From Methylobacterium sp. Leaf465 (GTDB lineage Bacteria > Pseudomonadota > Alphaproteobacteria > Rhizobiales > Beijerinckiaceae): a DNA stretch of 64,000 nucleotides. Each line of letters opens with the position of its first letter. The first letter of the stretch is position 1. The position numbers and the translations under genes were made by a program. The DNA lies in assembly GCF_001424705.1 (NCBI RefSeq), contig NZ_LMRA01000012.1, positions 219,546 to 283,545 of the forward strand, in the 5' to 3' direction. Shown in pieces: positions 24,719 to 36,278 of this stretch. The notes below the pieces were generated by a model. The model was not told the DNA's origin. It did no database searches and saw only the letters and a program-made list of their open reading frames with translations.

Positions 24719-25015
24719 TCAGTAGTCGTAACGTCCGCGACTGTGGTGATGGTGACGACGCCCTTCCCAACCGCGGTAATGATCCCAGCCGTGATCGCGA
24801 TGCCCCCAGCCAAAATGCCGGCGCTGGTGACCATAGCCGCGGTCCTCGTGATGGCGGCGATGATGGCCCCAATCACCATGCCCGCCCCAGTACTGCACCG
24901 GGGTGATTGCGGTTTGCGGATCCCCGTGGACCAGCGCCACGAGGGGCAAAGCCTGCGCATTCGTCGCGAGTGCGAGGCCGCCGGCGAAGCTCATCACGGC
25001 GAACAGAGTTCTCAT
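24719..25015 (-). CDS. Small secreted histidine/glycine-rich protein
   Basis: A 98-residue protein that I cannot name. Residues 1-22 form a signal peptide (MRTLFAVMSFAGGLALATNAQA). The mature part is extremely rich in His, Arg, Gly and Tyr (GGHGDWGHHRRHHEDRGYGH, ending HHHHSRGRYDY), with about 20 histidines and no cysteine. A role in periplasmic metal binding is plausible from composition only. The start at 25015 was chosen for the signal peptide; an upstream ATG at 25048 is in frame. It is convergent with deoA, 42 bp apart. Confidence 0.7.
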   Translation of the reverse strand: MRTLFAVMSFAGGLALATNAQALPLVALVHGDPQTAITPVQYWGGHGDWGHHRRHHEDRGYGHQRRHFGWGHRDHGWDHYRGWEGRRHHHHSRGRYDY

Positions 25016-25170
25016 TCCCCGCAAAGAAACTGCGCGCAAGGTGATCATCGTGAAGCTCCTGTCTCGATTGCCAAGGCGGGTCTCGCCCTCGGCATCCGGG
25101 ATAGTGCTCTGGCACTGAACGCGAACTGAGACCTCTCTTCAGCCTGCGTTCGGAAATCCAACGATCGCCC

Positions 25171-25806
25171 TCAGGGTCGGCGATAGACCCAGACACGCGC
25201 TGGCGGAAGATTGAGCCAGACTCGGTTCGAACGACTGGCCGTGTAAGTGCCGGCATCGCACCGGGCCGGGATCGGCGGGACCACCGCGTAGGTGAACTGC
25301 ACGAACGGCGCACTCGGATGCATCATTTCGTGGGCAGCGTTCAAGAGATCGAGACGTTGCTCTAAGGGCTTCGTGAAGAGCGGAAGGCTTGAAACCATCG
25401 CCGCCGCCTTCTCCGCCAGCATCGTGCCGAACGTTTCGCGAATGTTGTAGGCGTCGCCGCGCAAGATCGTCGCGCGGGGAAAGCGTTTCTGCAGCAGCTT
25501 GCAGAAATCCGGATTATACTCGACCAGGATCAGGCGCTCCTGCTCGACGCCACGCCGGATCAAGGCCTCGGTGACGGGTCCCGTCCCAGGTCCGAGTTCA
25601 ATTACAGGGCCGGAGATGCGCGGATCGACGTAGGAGGCCATCGTGCGGGCGAGCATCTTGCCAGACGGCGTCACAGCGCCAGTGACGAGGGGACGCTCGA
25701 ACCAGGAACGCAGGAATCGCGCCTCGTCCTCCAGCGGATCCCGCCGTGTACGGTTGGCACCGGAAGCGAGGTCGGCTTTTGCGCTGGAGCGGCGTAGCGG
25801 CGGCAA
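25171..25806 (-). CDS. pmtA: Phosphatidylethanolamine N-methyltransferase (PmtA type)
   Basis: A 211-residue SAM-dependent methyltransferase of the soluble PmtA type that methylates phosphatidylethanolamine toward phosphatidylcholine. FLRSWFERPLVTGAVTPSGK is the typical N-terminal lead, PVIELGPGTGPVTEALI is the SAM motif I, and LILVEYNPDFCKLL and LRGDAYNI follow. VSSLPLFTKP is a conserved motif in this group. It is 178 bp downstream of dnaJ on the same strand, an order I recall from other rhizobia-related genomes. Phosphatidylcholine is an expected membrane lipid here. A related class I methyltransferase of other specificity is the alternative. Confidence 0.85.
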   Translation of the reverse strand: MPPLRRSSAKADLASGANRTRRDPLEDEARFLRSWFERPLVTGAVTPSGKMLARTMASYVDPRISGPVIELGPGTGPVTEALIRRGVEQERLILVEYNPDFCKLLQKRFPRATILRGDAYNIRETFGTMLAEKAAAMVSSLPLFTKPLEQRLDLLNAAHEMMHPSAPFVQFTYAVVPPIPARCDAGTYTASRSNRVWLNLPPARVWVYRRP

Positions 25807-25984
25807 GACCCTATGTCCTCAGATCACGGGTTGGGAGGGAAAGGCTAGACGACGAAGCTCTCCGGCAGTCAAGCTTGCAAACATCGAACCCGCCGGGGCG
25901 CACACAAGGATCGTGCAGGCGGTGCTCGACCGCCACATGCGATAACCGTGGCCGAACGGTTTTGATCCGAAGGATATTGCAAGT

Positions 25985-27145
25985 CTATGTCCTGGCTACC
26001 CCACCGAGCCCGTCGAAGAAATCCTTGACCTTGGAGAAGAAGCCCGCGCTCTCCGGATGGTTCTCGTCGGAGGCCGACTGATCGAACTCTTGGAGCAATT
26101 CGCGCTGGCGCTTCGAGAGGTTCTGCGGCGTCTCGACGAAAACCTGGATGTAGAGGTCGCCGACGTCGCGCGATCGCAACACCGGCATGCCCTTGCCCTT
26201 GATACGGAATTGCTTCGCCGTCTGGGTGCCGGCTGGGATACGGACCTGGGTTTGCGAGCCATCGATAACCGGCACGGTGATTTCGCCCGAGAGCGCCGCG
26301 GTCACCATGGAGATCGGCACGCGGCAGAACAGGTCGGCGCCGTCACGTTGGAAGAACTCGTGCGGCTTGATCGAGAGGAAGACGTAAAGGTCACCCGCCG
26401 GTCCGCCGCGCAGGCCCGTCTCGCCTTCGCCGGCCAAACGGATCCGCAGGCCGTCGTCAACGCCGGCCGGTACGTTGATGGCGAGGGTCCGTTCGCGCGT
26501 CACGCGGCCTGCACCGCTGCAGGCGCTACAGGGATCGTCGATCACCTCGCCGCGGCCGTGGCAGTTCGGGCAGGTGCGCTCGATGGCGAAGAAGCCCTGG
26601 GCCGCACGCACACGGCCATAGCCACCGCAGGTCTGACAGGGACGCGGCTTCGAGCCGGCCTTGGCACCGGAGCCGGAGCAGACCTCGCAGGTGACCGAGG
26701 TCGCCATCTTGATGGTCTCGGCCTTTCCGCTGAACGCCTCTTCGAGGGAGATCTCGAGATTGTAGCGGAGATCGGCGCCACGCTCGCGTGCCGGGCCGCC
26801 GCGCGCGCCGCCACGCCCGCCGCCAGCGCCGGCCCGGCCATCACCGAAGAAGTTGTCGAAGATATCCGACATGAAGTCGCCGAACTCGTTTCCGAATCCG
26901 GGACCGCCGCCGCCACCCTGCTGGAATGCGGCGTGGCCGAAGCGGTCGTACGCGGCACGCTTTTGACCGTCAGACAGGCACTGATAAGCCTCGTTGATTT
27001 CCTTGAACTTGAGCTCGGCCTCTGCATTTCCCGGATTGCGATCCGGGTGATAGCTCATGGCGAGCTTACGGAAGGCGACCTTCATCTCGCCGTCAGTCGC
27101 GGTCTTGGAGACGCCCAGAATCTCGTAATAATCCCGCTTCGACAT
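25985..27145 (-). CDS. dnaJ: Chaperone DnaJ
   Basis: DnaJ is the Hsp40 co-chaperone that delivers clients to DnaK and stimulates its ATPase. It has 386 residues. The J domain holds YHPDRNPG with the HPD triad. A Gly/Phe-rich linker follows ([26 protein letters not shown]). Four CxxCxGxG zinc repeats are intact ([32 protein letters not shown]). The C-terminal substrate domains are complete. The start at 27145 gives the canonical [12 protein letters not shown]. It lies 155 bp downstream of dnaK with a GC-rich hairpin between (27261-27284). Confidence 0.98.
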   Translation of the reverse strand: MSKRDYYEILGVSKTATDGEMKVAFRKLAMSYHPDRNPGNAEAELKFKEINEAYQCLSDGQKRAAYDRFGHAAFQQGGGGGPGFGNEFGDFMSDIFDNFFGDGRAGAGGGRGGARGGPARERGADLRYNLEISLEEAFSGKAETIKMATSVTCEVCSGSGAKAGSKPRPCQTCGGYGRVRAAQGFFAIERTCPNCHGRGEVIDDPCSACSGAGRVTRERTLAINVPAGVDDGLRIRLAGEGETGLRGGPAGDLYVFLSIKPHEFFQRDGADLFCRVPISMVTAALSGEITVPVIDGSQTQVRIPAGTQTAKQFRIKGKGMPVLRSRDVGDLYIQVFVETPQNLSKRQRELLQEFDQSASDENHPESAGFFSKVKDFFDGLGGVART

Positions 27146-27260
27146 TCCCGTCCTCAAAGTCCCCGGCGCTTCGATCCGACTGGACCGCACCGTCCCCATT
27201 AAACGCCGGTGCGCCTGAAACGCGGCTGGTTCCGCTCATCGGGACAAGCCGAACATGGCT

Positions 27261-27284
27261 CGGGGCCGGATCGCTCCGGCCCCG
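27261..27284. terminator. Hairpin between dnaK and dnaJ
   Basis: CGGGGCCGGA (27261-27270) and TCCGGCCCCG (27275-27284) form a perfect 10-bp stem with a TCGC loop. It has no long T tract. On the dnaK-dnaJ transcript it may act as a partial terminator or RNA-stability element that lowers dnaJ relative to dnaK. Confidence 0.55.
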
Positions 27285-27300
27285 TCTTCAGATGTAGGCG

Positions 27301-29214
<1,914 letters not shown>

Positions 29215-29372
29215 GGTGGGATCCCTCTGTTGTCGTTTGGTCAAGCAGACCGCCGAGCCCCGAAGCAGCTCGGCCCATGGCTTTGCAAAACTGACTGTGT
29301 GAGAACGGGCTTGGACACCGGTTTGCGCCCCGGAACGGTGCAGAGCCGGGTCTTAATCCCGCGTCTCGGCCG

Positions 29373-29401
29373 ATATAAGAAGGGTGTCGCGAGGCCGCAA
29401 G
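29373..29401 (-). promoter_or_regulatory. Possible RpoH-dependent promoter of dnaK
   Basis: Read on the minus strand, CTTGCGG (29401-29395) is followed after 12 bp by CTTCTTATAT (29382-29373), resembling the alphaproteobacterial sigma-32 pattern (CTTG-rich -35, C/T-rich TATAT -10). It would start transcription about 150 nt upstream of dnaK. No CIRCE element was seen. The match is tentative. Confidence 0.4.
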
Positions 29402-29653
29402 GCAGAGCCCGGCGAGGAGGTGCATCCGATTGCGCGGAACCGCGTTACCCCCCTCATCGACTTGGAATTCCGACAGCTTCACGGGCCGCCAGCCGCGGTC
29501 TTCGCAACGACGGCGCCAGCGGGGTCCCCGATGTCTCGTCGGCAAGGAGCGGCATCGCTGCCGTGGCAAGACAATCGTTGCATGGTAAGTGGGGCTTGAA
29601 CGTGCTTGCCTGCGCATCACGCCGTTTCCACGGATATAGGCCTGAAAGTTTCG

Positions 29654-30625
29654 ATGCGTCTGACCCGCGTGCTTCTTCTTCTCCCGGTGCTGGCATCGGT
29701 TCCTCACCCGGCCTGTGCGCAGTCGTTCTTCGAGGAGTTGTTCGGGATTGGGCGGGCGGCCAAGCCGCCAGTACCTCCACGGGGGGTACCCTCGGCTCCG
29801 CAGTCTCCGATGCCGGGTGCCCCCGGCGAGGGAATTCCGCCATCCGCCACCGAGGCGCCGAAGGCGCCCCCGGTTCCCCGTCAGCCCATCGTCCTCAAAG
29901 CGCCCTCCGAGGACAACCTGATGGGCCAGGAGTTGATGCTGAACGGGCTCACGGGTAGCCTGAAGCTGGAACGGGCCGGAGCGGGCACCACGGCCCGCAT
30001 CGTCCTGCCGGGCAATAAGATTTCGCAGCCGGTCGAAGCCTGCAAGGTTCCGTTGAACGGGGGGGCGCCGTTGGCGGTCTCGTCGGAGGGCCGCCCGGAA
30101 GGCGTCGGCCGCTTCGAGGTCACCGGCGGCGAGTGTCCCCTTCGGTTCGATGTCCTCGATGGCGCCATCCTGGTGCAATCGATGTCCGGTCCTGTCTGCA
30201 CCTTCGCAGCGGCCGATTGCGCCACGACCCCAACGGGTCTGTGGGGACCGGCTGCCGCGACGCTCGTTCCACGAGCGAGCGAGTTCGAGGCCGCACGCGG
30301 CGGTGCCGACCGGGCCGTGCGTGAGAATTACAAGCTGATCAGCCAGCGCTTGCGCGGCCCCGAGCTTCGCCCCGTGGTCACCGAACAGGCGGCCTTCTCA
30401 TCGGATCGTGAGCAGATGTGCCGAACCTATGCTCGCGAAGGGGCGCATGGCTTCTGCAACCTGCGTTTCACCGAAGCGCGGGCCTTGGCACTCGCTACCC
30501 GCCTCGGGGTCAACACCAACACCGCGTCACCAAGCGCCTCGGCATCCCCGCCACGCCCGCGCCGCAAGCCGCCGGTGGAGGGCATGAATCCGGATACGGG
30601 TGGCGCTCCGTTCGCCGATCAGTAG
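29654..30625 (+). CDS. Secreted protein, unknown function (323 residues)
   Basis: Residues 1-22 are a signal peptide (MRLTRVLLLLPVLASVPHPACA, then QSFFEELFG). A Pro-rich segment at about 34-75 (PPVPPRGVPSAPQ, PKAPPVPRQP) is followed by a folded domain with two disulfide-capable pairs (EACKVP/GGECPL, PVCTF/ADC) and a later MCRTYAREGAHGFCNLRFTEARALAL that looks like a conserved C-terminal motif. It ends in a Ser/Pro-rich basic tail. I do not recognise the family beyond a general resemblance to conserved periplasmic proteins of Hyphomicrobiales. It is divergent from dnaK across a 439-bp gap. Confidence 0.8.
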   Translation: MRLTRVLLLLPVLASVPHPACAQSFFEELFGIGRAAKPPVPPRGVPSAPQSPMPGAPGEGIPPSATEAPKAPPVPRQPIVLKAPSEDNLMGQELMLNGLTGSLKLERAGAGTTARIVLPGNKISQPVEACKVPLNGGAPLAVSSEGRPEGVGRFEVTGGECPLRFDVLDGAILVQSMSGPVCTFAAADCATTPTGLWGPAAATLVPRASEFEAARGGADRAVRENYKLISQRLRGPELRPVVTEQAAFSSDREQMCRTYAREGAHGFCNLRFTEARALALATRLGVNTNTASPSASASPPRPRRKPPVEGMNPDTGGAPFADQ

Positions 30626-30634
30626 CGCGAAGCC

Positions 30635-31243
30635 TTAGCTATGGCCGGCGCTCACTGACAGCATCGCGAGATCGATGCCGTTGTTGCGCAACGTGCGCTC
30701 GTACTTGGCTTCGAGAGCCGTGTGGAAGATCATGTCTGGGTCGGCCGGGCAGACCAGCCAGCCATTGGCCAGGATCTCGTTCTCGAGTTGCCCCGCCTGC
30801 CATCCCGCATAGCCAAGGGCCAAGACGGCACTGGCCGGACCGTCTCCGGCCACGATCGCCCGTAGGATGTCCACTGTCGCCGTGAGGCAGATTCCATCAT
30901 CGATGATCAGCGTGGACTGATCGATATGGAAATCGTCAGTGTGGAGAACGAAGCCGCGCTTGGCATCGACCGGGCCGCCCATCAGCACGGGCATGTGCCC
31001 GACGCGCTCGCGGAGCCGGATCGCATCGGTCTCGCTCGCGATATCGAGCTGGATCAGCAGATCGGGCATACTGAGGTCAGTGACGGCCTTGTTGAGAATG
31101 ATCCCCATGGCTCCGTCCGCCGAATGGGCGCAGAGATAAATGACCGACCGGGCGAAGCGTGAATCCGTCAGACCCGGCATGGCGACGAGAAACTGACCAT
31201 CAAGATAGGCGGGATCGCCCGTGCGGGCCTGTGAACGCTGCAT
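30635..31243 (-). CDS. YqgE/AlgH family protein
   Basis: A 202-residue member of the YqgE/AlgH (DUF179) family. The hallmarks are YLDGQFLVAMPGLTDSRFAR near the start, GAMGIILNKAV, MGGPVDAKRGFVLH, ALGYAGWQAGQLENEI, and a final NGWLVCPADPDMIF. The biochemical function is unknown; family members affect alginate genes in pseudomonads and are often linked to a Holliday-junction resolvase, not the case here. It is probably cytosolic. It converges on the secreted-protein gene with 9 bp between them. Confidence 0.93.
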   Translation of the reverse strand: MQRSQARTGDPAYLDGQFLVAMPGLTDSRFARSVIYLCAHSADGAMGIILNKAVTDLSMPDLLIQLDIASETDAIRLRERVGHMPVLMGGPVDAKRGFVLHTDDFHIDQSTLIIDDGICLTATVDILRAIVAGDGPASAVLALGYAGWQAGQLENEILANGWLVCPADPDMIFHTALEAKYERTLRNNGIDLAMLSVSAGHS

Positions 31244-31461
31244 TGGCGCATGCTACGCGGGCAGGCGCCTTTGTCCAGGGCACGGCACGTTCCGCCGATG
31301 GATATCCGCCACATCGGCGGCAGTGGAAACTCGACAGGCTAACCCCTGCAAGCTAGACGATTTTTCACGGGCGGGCCCAGTGTGTCGACCGGGTACGACG
31401 CTGCGACAGTGATCAGGGATCCGAAGGTTCGGATGCCCCAGCGATCTTCAGGAGACGACGG

Positions 31462-31944
31462 ATGACCATTCAGGTTGGCGACCACCTCCCCCAGGTCACG
31501 TTCCGCGTGAGTGGGGCGGACGGCCCGGAAGCCAAGACCACCGACGACCTCTTCAAGGGCCGCCGCGTTGTCCTCGTCGGGGTCCCCGGTGCCTTCACGC
31601 CGAGCTGTCACCGCAACCACCTGCCCGGCTTCGTGGAGAAGCAGGCCGAGATCAAGGCTCGGGGCATCGACACCATCGCGATCACCTCGGTCAACGACGT
31701 GTTCGTGCTCGATGCCTGGCAGAAGGCGAGTGGGGCCGAGGGCCTCGAGTTTCTCGCTGACGGCAATGCCGAGTTCGCGAAGGCGATGGGGCTCGATATG
31801 GACGGTGCCGGGTTCGGCCTCGGTACCCGTTCGAAGCGCTACGCCATGCTCGTCGAGGACGGTGTCGTACGTGTTCTCAACGTCGAGGACTCCCCGGCCA
31901 AGACCGAGTTGTCGGGTGCCGAGGCTCTTCTCAAAGTGATCTGA
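31462..31944 (+). CDS. Peroxiredoxin (Prx5/PrxV type)
   Basis: A 160-residue thiol peroxidase that reduces hydrogen peroxide and alkyl hydroperoxides. The peroxidatic cysteine is in VPGAFTPSCHRNHLPGF at about residue 50. AITSVNDVFVLDAWQK and ALGLGTRSKRYAM-like sequence (GLGTRSKRYAMLVEDG) match the Prx5 subfamily. No second obvious resolving cysteine is present, so it is likely a 1-Cys enzyme using glutaredoxin or glutathione. It has its own 218-bp upstream region. A hairpin (31952-31978) follows the stop. Confidence 0.94.
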   Translation: MTIQVGDHLPQVTFRVSGADGPEAKTTDDLFKGRRVVLVGVPGAFTPSCHRNHLPGFVEKQAEIKARGIDTIAITSVNDVFVLDAWQKASGAEGLEFLADGNAEFAKAMGLDMDGAGFGLGTRSKRYAMLVEDGVVRVLNVEDSPAKTELSGAEALLKVI

Positions 31945-31951
31945 CCCATGC

Positions 31952-31978
31952 GCCGGCGGATGCCATGGATCCGCCGGC
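31952..31978. terminator. Hairpin between convergent prx and thrB
   Basis: GCCGGCGGAT (31952-31961) pairs perfectly with ATCCGCCGGC (31969-31978) around a 7-nt loop. It sits between two convergent genes; no T tract, but the position supports termination. Confidence 0.65.
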
Positions 31979-32002
31979 AAGATGAGACGTCCGGGGAGGC
32001 CC

Positions 32003-32983
32003 TTAGGCTGACGGTCCCGGGCCGGCCCAACCGTAATCCCGCGCATCCGTCGCAGTGCGATGGAAGGTCAGCCGGAGGTCGTATTCCAGGGGATCCTTCG
32101 GCTGGACCAGAGCGCCGGTCGGCACATTGAGCCAGTCGACGAGTCGGGTCAGCATGAAGCGTAGGGCCGCGCCCCGGCACAGGATCGGCAAGGCCGTGAC
32201 CTCGGCCGAAACCAAGGGGCGCACCGCCTCGTAGCCCGCGATCAGAGCCGCGCCCATGTCGCGGTGGAAGCTGCCGTCCGCCTCGAAGCACCAGGCGTTG
32301 AGGCAGATGGCCAGATCGTAAGCGAAGGCGTCGGTACAGGCGAAATAAAAGTCGATCAGCCCCGACAGTTCATCGCCGATGAAGAACACGTTGTCGGTGA
32401 AGAGGTCGGCGTGGATCACGCCGGACGGAAGACCCAAGGGCCACGACGCCTGGAGCACGGCGAGGTCACCGAGAACCCGTTCGGTCAGGCCGTGTGAAAC
32501 GGTGTCCGCTTGAGGCTCCGAAAGACGGAAGAGCGGTTCCCATGCATCGACCGAGAGATTGTTGACGCGCCGCATCCCGAAATCGGCACCTGCCGCGTGC
32601 AACCCGGCGAGCGCCCGACCGAGGGCATGGCAGTGATCGACGCCGGGATGCTTCACCGAGACACCGTCGAGGAAGGTCACGATCACTGCGGGTCGGCCGC
32701 AGAGCTCACCCAGTGCAACTCCGGTGCGATCGCGGATCGGCTGTGGGCACGCGAGGCCGCGAGCGGCGAGGTGCTCCATCAGGTTGAGGAAGAACGGCAG
32801 GTCGTCCGCTCGGACGCGCTTCTCGTAGAGAGTCAGGATGAACGAGCCGCCAGTGGTGTGGAGATAGAAATTCGTATTCTCCACGCCCTCGGCGATGCCC
32901 TTGTAGGAAAGCAGCGTACCGATGTCGTAGGCCGCGAGAAAGGCGGTAAGCGCCGCGTCGGAGACCTCAGTGTAGACTGCCAC
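32003..32983 (-). CDS. thrB: Homoserine kinase (type II, APH fold)
   Basis: ThrB phosphorylates homoserine to O-phosphohomoserine for threonine synthesis. The 326 residues and the start MAVYTEVSDAALTAFLAAYDIGTL are those of the aminoglycoside-phosphotransferase-fold type common in alphaproteobacteria. GVIHADLFTDNVFF is the catalytic Brenner-type loop, LIDFYFACTDAFAYDLAI holds the DFG-like metal-binding Asp, and ENTNFYLHTTGGSFILTLYE is the nucleotide-binding strand pair. It lies 92 bp downstream of ispH with a hairpin between them. Confidence 0.94.
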   Translation of the reverse strand: MAVYTEVSDAALTAFLAAYDIGTLLSYKGIAEGVENTNFYLHTTGGSFILTLYEKRVRADDLPFFLNLMEHLAARGLACPQPIRDRTGVALGELCGRPAVIVTFLDGVSVKHPGVDHCHALGRALAGLHAAGADFGMRRVNNLSVDAWEPLFRLSEPQADTVSHGLTERVLGDLAVLQASWPLGLPSGVIHADLFTDNVFFIGDELSGLIDFYFACTDAFAYDLAICLNAWCFEADGSFHRDMGAALIAGYEAVRPLVSAEVTALPILCRGAALRFMLTRLVDWLNVPTGALVQPKDPLEYDLRLTFHRTATDARDYGWAGPGPSA

Positions 32984-33020
32984 GGCACGTTCGCTTGATA
33001 ATTTCGGGGACGAAATGGAC

Positions 33021-33042
33021 AGGGGCGCCGAACGGCGCCCCT
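33021..33042. terminator. Hairpin between ispH and thrB
   Basis: AGGGGCGCC (33021-33029) and GGCGCCCCT (33034-33042) pair around GAAC, a stable tetraloop. It lies in the 92-bp gap between two minus-strand genes and would limit or separate their transcription. Confidence 0.6.
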
Positions 33043-33075
33043 GCTGAAGCTAGGTCTATCAGGAGCGCTGTCTGC

Positions 33076-34077
33076 CTATTCGGCAGCTTCGCTGCGCAGT
33101 TCGCGCGGCAACGGGAAGGACATGTCCTCGACCACCGTTGAAACCGTATCCACCGTCACAGTGTAGCGCGCTGCGAAGGCGTCGATGATCTCCTCCACCA
33201 GCACCTCCGGTGCCGAGGCACCAGCTGTGAGTCCGAGCTTGCGGATGCCCTCAAAGGCCGGCCAATCGATTTCCTCGGCCCGCAGCACCAAGCGGGTGAT
33301 CGGGCAGCCGACGCGTTCGGCGACCTCGCGCAGGCGCTGCGAGTTCGAAGAGTTTGAGGAACCGACCACGATGACCGCATCGACGAGCGGCGCTACCTGC
33401 TTCACCGCCTCCTGGCGGTTGGTGGTGGCGTAGCAGATATCGTCCTTGTGCGGGCCGGTGATCGTCGGAAACTTCTTCTTCAGCGCCTCGACGATGTGGT
33501 GCGTGTCGTCCACCGACAGGGTCGTCTGCGTCACCCAAGCGAGGTTATCGCGGTTTTCCGGCTCCAGGGCGGCGATCTGATCGAGGTCCTCAACCAGCGT
33601 GATCGAGCCTTTCGGCAACTGGCCCATGGTGCCGACCACCTCAGGGTGACCGGAATGGCCGACGAGTAGCACGTGGCGGCCGCGCTTGTGGTGAATCTCC
33701 GCCTCGCGATGGACCTTGGTTACCAGCGGGCAAGTGGCATCGATGGTAGTGAGGCCGCGGGAATCAGCGTTGTGTGGCACCGTCTTGGCGACGCCGTGAG
33801 CCGAGAAGATTACCGGAGCAGAGCCGTCGGGAACCTCGTCGAGCTCGCGGACGAACACCGCGCCCTTCCGCTTCAGGCTCTCGACCACGTACTTGTTGTG
33901 GACGATTTCATGACGGACGTAGACCGGAGGTCCGTAGATGGCGAGTGCCCGTTCCACCACGTCGATCGCCCGCACAACACCGGCGCAGAAACCGCGCGGC
34001 GCACAGAGCAGGATCTCCAGAGGTGGCTTGCCCGTGTCACCGGAGGCGGAGGAGGTCGTCAGATTCGCGTCGCTCAT
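33076..34077 (-). CDS. ispH: 4-hydroxy-3-methylbut-2-enyl diphosphate reductase
   Basis: IspH (LytB) is the last enzyme of the MEP pathway, making IPP and DMAPP with a 4Fe-4S cluster. It has 333 residues. The three cluster cysteines are in [22 protein letters not shown] and [20 protein letters not shown]-like ([12 protein letters not shown]) and [13 protein letters not shown] are diphosphate-binding motifs. The start at 34077 (MSDANLTT) is preferred to the long upstream extension. Hopanoid and carotenoid precursors depend on this step in such bacteria. Confidence 0.96.
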   Translation of the reverse strand: MSDANLTTSSASGDTGKPPLEILLCAPRGFCAGVVRAIDVVERALAIYGPPVYVRHEIVHNKYVVESLKRKGAVFVRELDEVPDGSAPVIFSAHGVAKTVPHNADSRGLTTIDATCPLVTKVHREAEIHHKRGRHVLLVGHSGHPEVVGTMGQLPKGSITLVEDLDQIAALEPENRDNLAWVTQTTLSVDDTHHIVEALKKKFPTITGPHKDDICYATTNRQEAVKQVAPLVDAVIVVGSSNSSNSQRLREVAERVGCPITRLVLRAEEIDWPAFEGIRKLGLTAGASAPEVLVEEIIDAFAARYTVTVDTVSTVVEDMSFPLPRELRSEAAE

Positions 34078-34214
34078 GATAGCCGGGATGTGGCGAGGCG
34101 GGGACGCCCCTGTCAACCTGTCATAACGGAAAACTCCCCTGCGGGCACCTCCGGTCCGGCGAAAGCGGGTACGCGTGGCGCACAGGACCCGGAAAATTTT
34201 CCGCCAGCCTTCCG

Positions 34215-35639
34215 TCAACCCACCGGCTCGGATCGCGCCGCCACGCACTCGTTCAGGGCGGCCTCGAGCATGGGGATCAGACGTGGGTCGGTGCACTGGG
34301 CGACGTTAAAGCGCAGGAAACTGTTGCCGAGCGACGAGGGGCTGAAGGCGCCTCCCGGTGCGAGCACGAGTCCGCGTGCCAGGGCACGCCGGGCAACGTC
34401 TGCCGAATCGATTCCGTCCGGCAGACGCATCCACAGAAAGAACCCCCCGGACGGCTCCAGCCACGCCGTCAGTCCGCATCCTTCGAGGCGCCGAAGAGCT
34501 GGCGCCATCGCCCGTCCCAATTTCTCGCGGACCTCGGCGAGGTGCCGGCGGTACGTGCCGTCCGTCAGGAGCGCGTGCATCAGGCTCGCCGACAGGTGGC
34601 TGTTCCCCAGACTCATGGCCAGCTTGAGGTCGATCAGAGGCTCCACCCAGTCCTCGCGCAGCGCGATGAAACCGCAACGGATGGCAGCCGACAGCGTTTT
34701 TGAGAAGCTGCCGATCTGAATGACGCGCTCCAACCCGTCGAAACCGGCGAGGCGTGGAGACGGCTTTCCCTCGAAATCCCCGAAGATATCATCCTCAATG
34801 ATGAGCGTATCGTGCGCCTCGGCGAGCTTCAGGATGCGATGGGTGATGGCTGGCGCCAGGGTGGAGCCGGTCGGGTTCTGAAGCGCAGAATTGATGACGT
34901 AGAAGCGCGGCCGATGCTCGGCGAGGTGCGCGGCGAGGGCAGCGAGATCAGGACCGCTCGGGGTCATCGAAACGCCGACGACCCGGGCACGCTGCGCCCG
35001 CAGGAGGCCGTGATAATTGAAGTAGCAAGGATCGTCGACCAGCACGGTATCGCCGGGTTCGAGCAGGAATCGGCAGAGCAGGTCGAGAGCCTGCGTCGCC
35101 GAGTCGACCAGCACCACCTGATCGGCGCCGGCCTCGACCCCCTTCTCCGCCAGCCGCCGGGCGATCTGGGCGCGTAAGGGTGGAAAGCCGAGGGGCTGAT
35201 CGTGTGAGACCAGGTTGGTTGCTGAACCGCGTGCGAGCTGACGAAGGCCGCGCCGAATCGCCTCATCGGGCATCCAGGACGACGGCAGCCAGCCGGAGCC
35301 CGGCATCACGAGGTCCGGGCCGGCCTGCATGGATTGCCGGGTGATCCAGAGTGGATCCACGGCTCGGTCGAGCTGCAGTCCCACCGCCTTGAGGCAGAGC
35401 GGGCGGGTCTTGCCCGCCACGTAGAACCCCGAACCGCGCCGCGCCACGATCGCGCCCTCGGCCCCGAGCCGGTCGTAGGCCTCGACGACAGTGGACTTCG
35501 AGACTCCCATGGCTTCAGCGAAGGCGCGGACCGAGGGGAGGCGTGCGCCGGGCATGAGCTGGCGGCTGTCGATCCGATCCGTGATCGCCCCCGCCACCGT
35601 CTCGACCAAAGAGCGCTTCGACGAGGGGAACGTCTTCAT
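34215..35639 (-). CDS. MocR-type GntR/aminotransferase transcriptional regulator
   Basis: A 474-residue fusion of an N-terminal GntR winged helix ([20 protein letters not shown], then [20 protein letters not shown]) and a class I aminotransferase-like domain. The PLP-binding region shows [15 protein letters not shown] with the lysine, and NPTGSTLAP. Members (PdxR, GabR, TauR) use PLP as part of their effector site and usually control an adjacent gene. The start at 35639 gives [12 protein letters not shown]. The divergent neighbour is a DUF1127 protein, and the spacer holds a palindrome. No vitamin B6 or GABA gene is near, so its target pathway is unclear. Confidence 0.92.
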   Translation of the reverse strand: MKTFPSSKRSLVETVAGAITDRIDSRQLMPGARLPSVRAFAEAMGVSKSTVVEAYDRLGAEGAIVARRGSGFYVAGKTRPLCLKAVGLQLDRAVDPLWITRQSMQAGPDLVMPGSGWLPSSWMPDEAIRRGLRQLARGSATNLVSHDQPLGFPPLRAQIARRLAEKGVEAGADQVVLVDSATQALDLLCRFLLEPGDTVLVDDPCYFNYHGLLRAQRARVVGVSMTPSGPDLAALAAHLAEHRPRFYVINSALQNPTGSTLAPAITHRILKLAEAHDTLIIEDDIFGDFEGKPSPRLAGFDGLERVIQIGSFSKTLSAAIRCGFIALREDWVEPLIDLKLAMSLGNSHLSASLMHALLTDGTYRRHLAEVREKLGRAMAPALRRLEGCGLTAWLEPSGGFFLWMRLPDGIDSADVARRALARGLVLAPGGAFSPSSLGNSFLRFNVAQCTDPRLIPMLEAALNECVAARSEPVG

Positions 35640-35652
35640 CTGTCCTGATCCT

Positions 35653-35692
35653 TGTCCCGGACAATTCATCCCAACCGTACTGGACTGTCCCT
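35653..35692. promoter_or_regulatory. Candidate MocR operator in divergent spacer
   Basis: TTGTCC-C-GGACAA (35653-35665) is a perfect palindrome, and a further ctGGAC-T-GTCCc follows around 35681-35691. Both carry the TGTCC/GGACA word. They lie 14-52 bp upstream of the MocR start and about 70-105 bp before the DUF1127 start, a position suited to autorepression or activation of the divergent gene. Confidence 0.5.
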
Positions 35693-35759
35693 GTCGTGCC
35701 CATCCTCTTCCACGCAGAGTCGCGGCATCGCCACGCGCTTCGAACAAAGGACGCGCATC

Positions 35760-36089
35760 ATGGACGGCTTCCGTACGACCATCGCTGGGCCTGTCACCGC
35801 TGGTAGGACCCGGACCGTCATGGCGGTGGCTACGGCGCGGTTGGGCGCCATATTCGCCGCTGCGGCTTCCGGAATTTCCCGCTCTGCGATCAATCGGCGG
35901 GTCGTCCGACAGCTATCGGTGATGTCGGATCGCGAACTCCGGGACATCGGGCTCAGCCGCCAGGACGTACTGGATTCCGAGATCCTGCCGCTTGAAGGCG
36001 ATGCGTCGAGTTTCCTGATCGGCCGCCGAAACGAGCGCCGGGCGGGCCGGCGCGTTCCGCGCGGAGAATGGCCGCCGCGATGCGACTGA
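35760..36089 (+). CDS. DUF1127 (YjiS-like) domain protein
   Basis: A 109-residue protein with the short arginine-rich DUF1127 motif RRVVRQLSVMSDRELRDIGLSRQDV at residues about 43-67. DUF1127 proteins are small, basic, and abundant in alphaproteobacteria; some bind RNA and affect phosphate, nitrogen and motility control. Residues upstream look like an Ala-rich amphipathic segment. The start at 35760 gives MDGFRTTIAG. It is divergent from a MocR regulator, which may control it. The 189 bp to the antiporter gene show nothing special. Confidence 0.82.
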   Translation: MDGFRTTIAGPVTAGRTRTVMAVATARLGAIFAAAASGISRSAINRRVVRQLSVMSDRELRDIGLSRQDVLDSEILPLEGDASSFLIGRRNERRAGRRVPRGEWPPRCD

Positions 36090-36278
36090 CGCCGGATCCA
36101 GGAAGGTGCCGATTCGCACTGTGGGAGACCCTTCGGGTTGTTTGCGGGGAGCTTCCTCCTTCCCCTAACGTGACGGCTGGGCTCCCGCTGGTTAAGACGG
36201 ACCCGCCTGGCACGCTTGGATCGTTCCGAGCGGGGTCGGCCATCGCCGTCTTGGATTCGCATCCAACCTCGGATTTTC

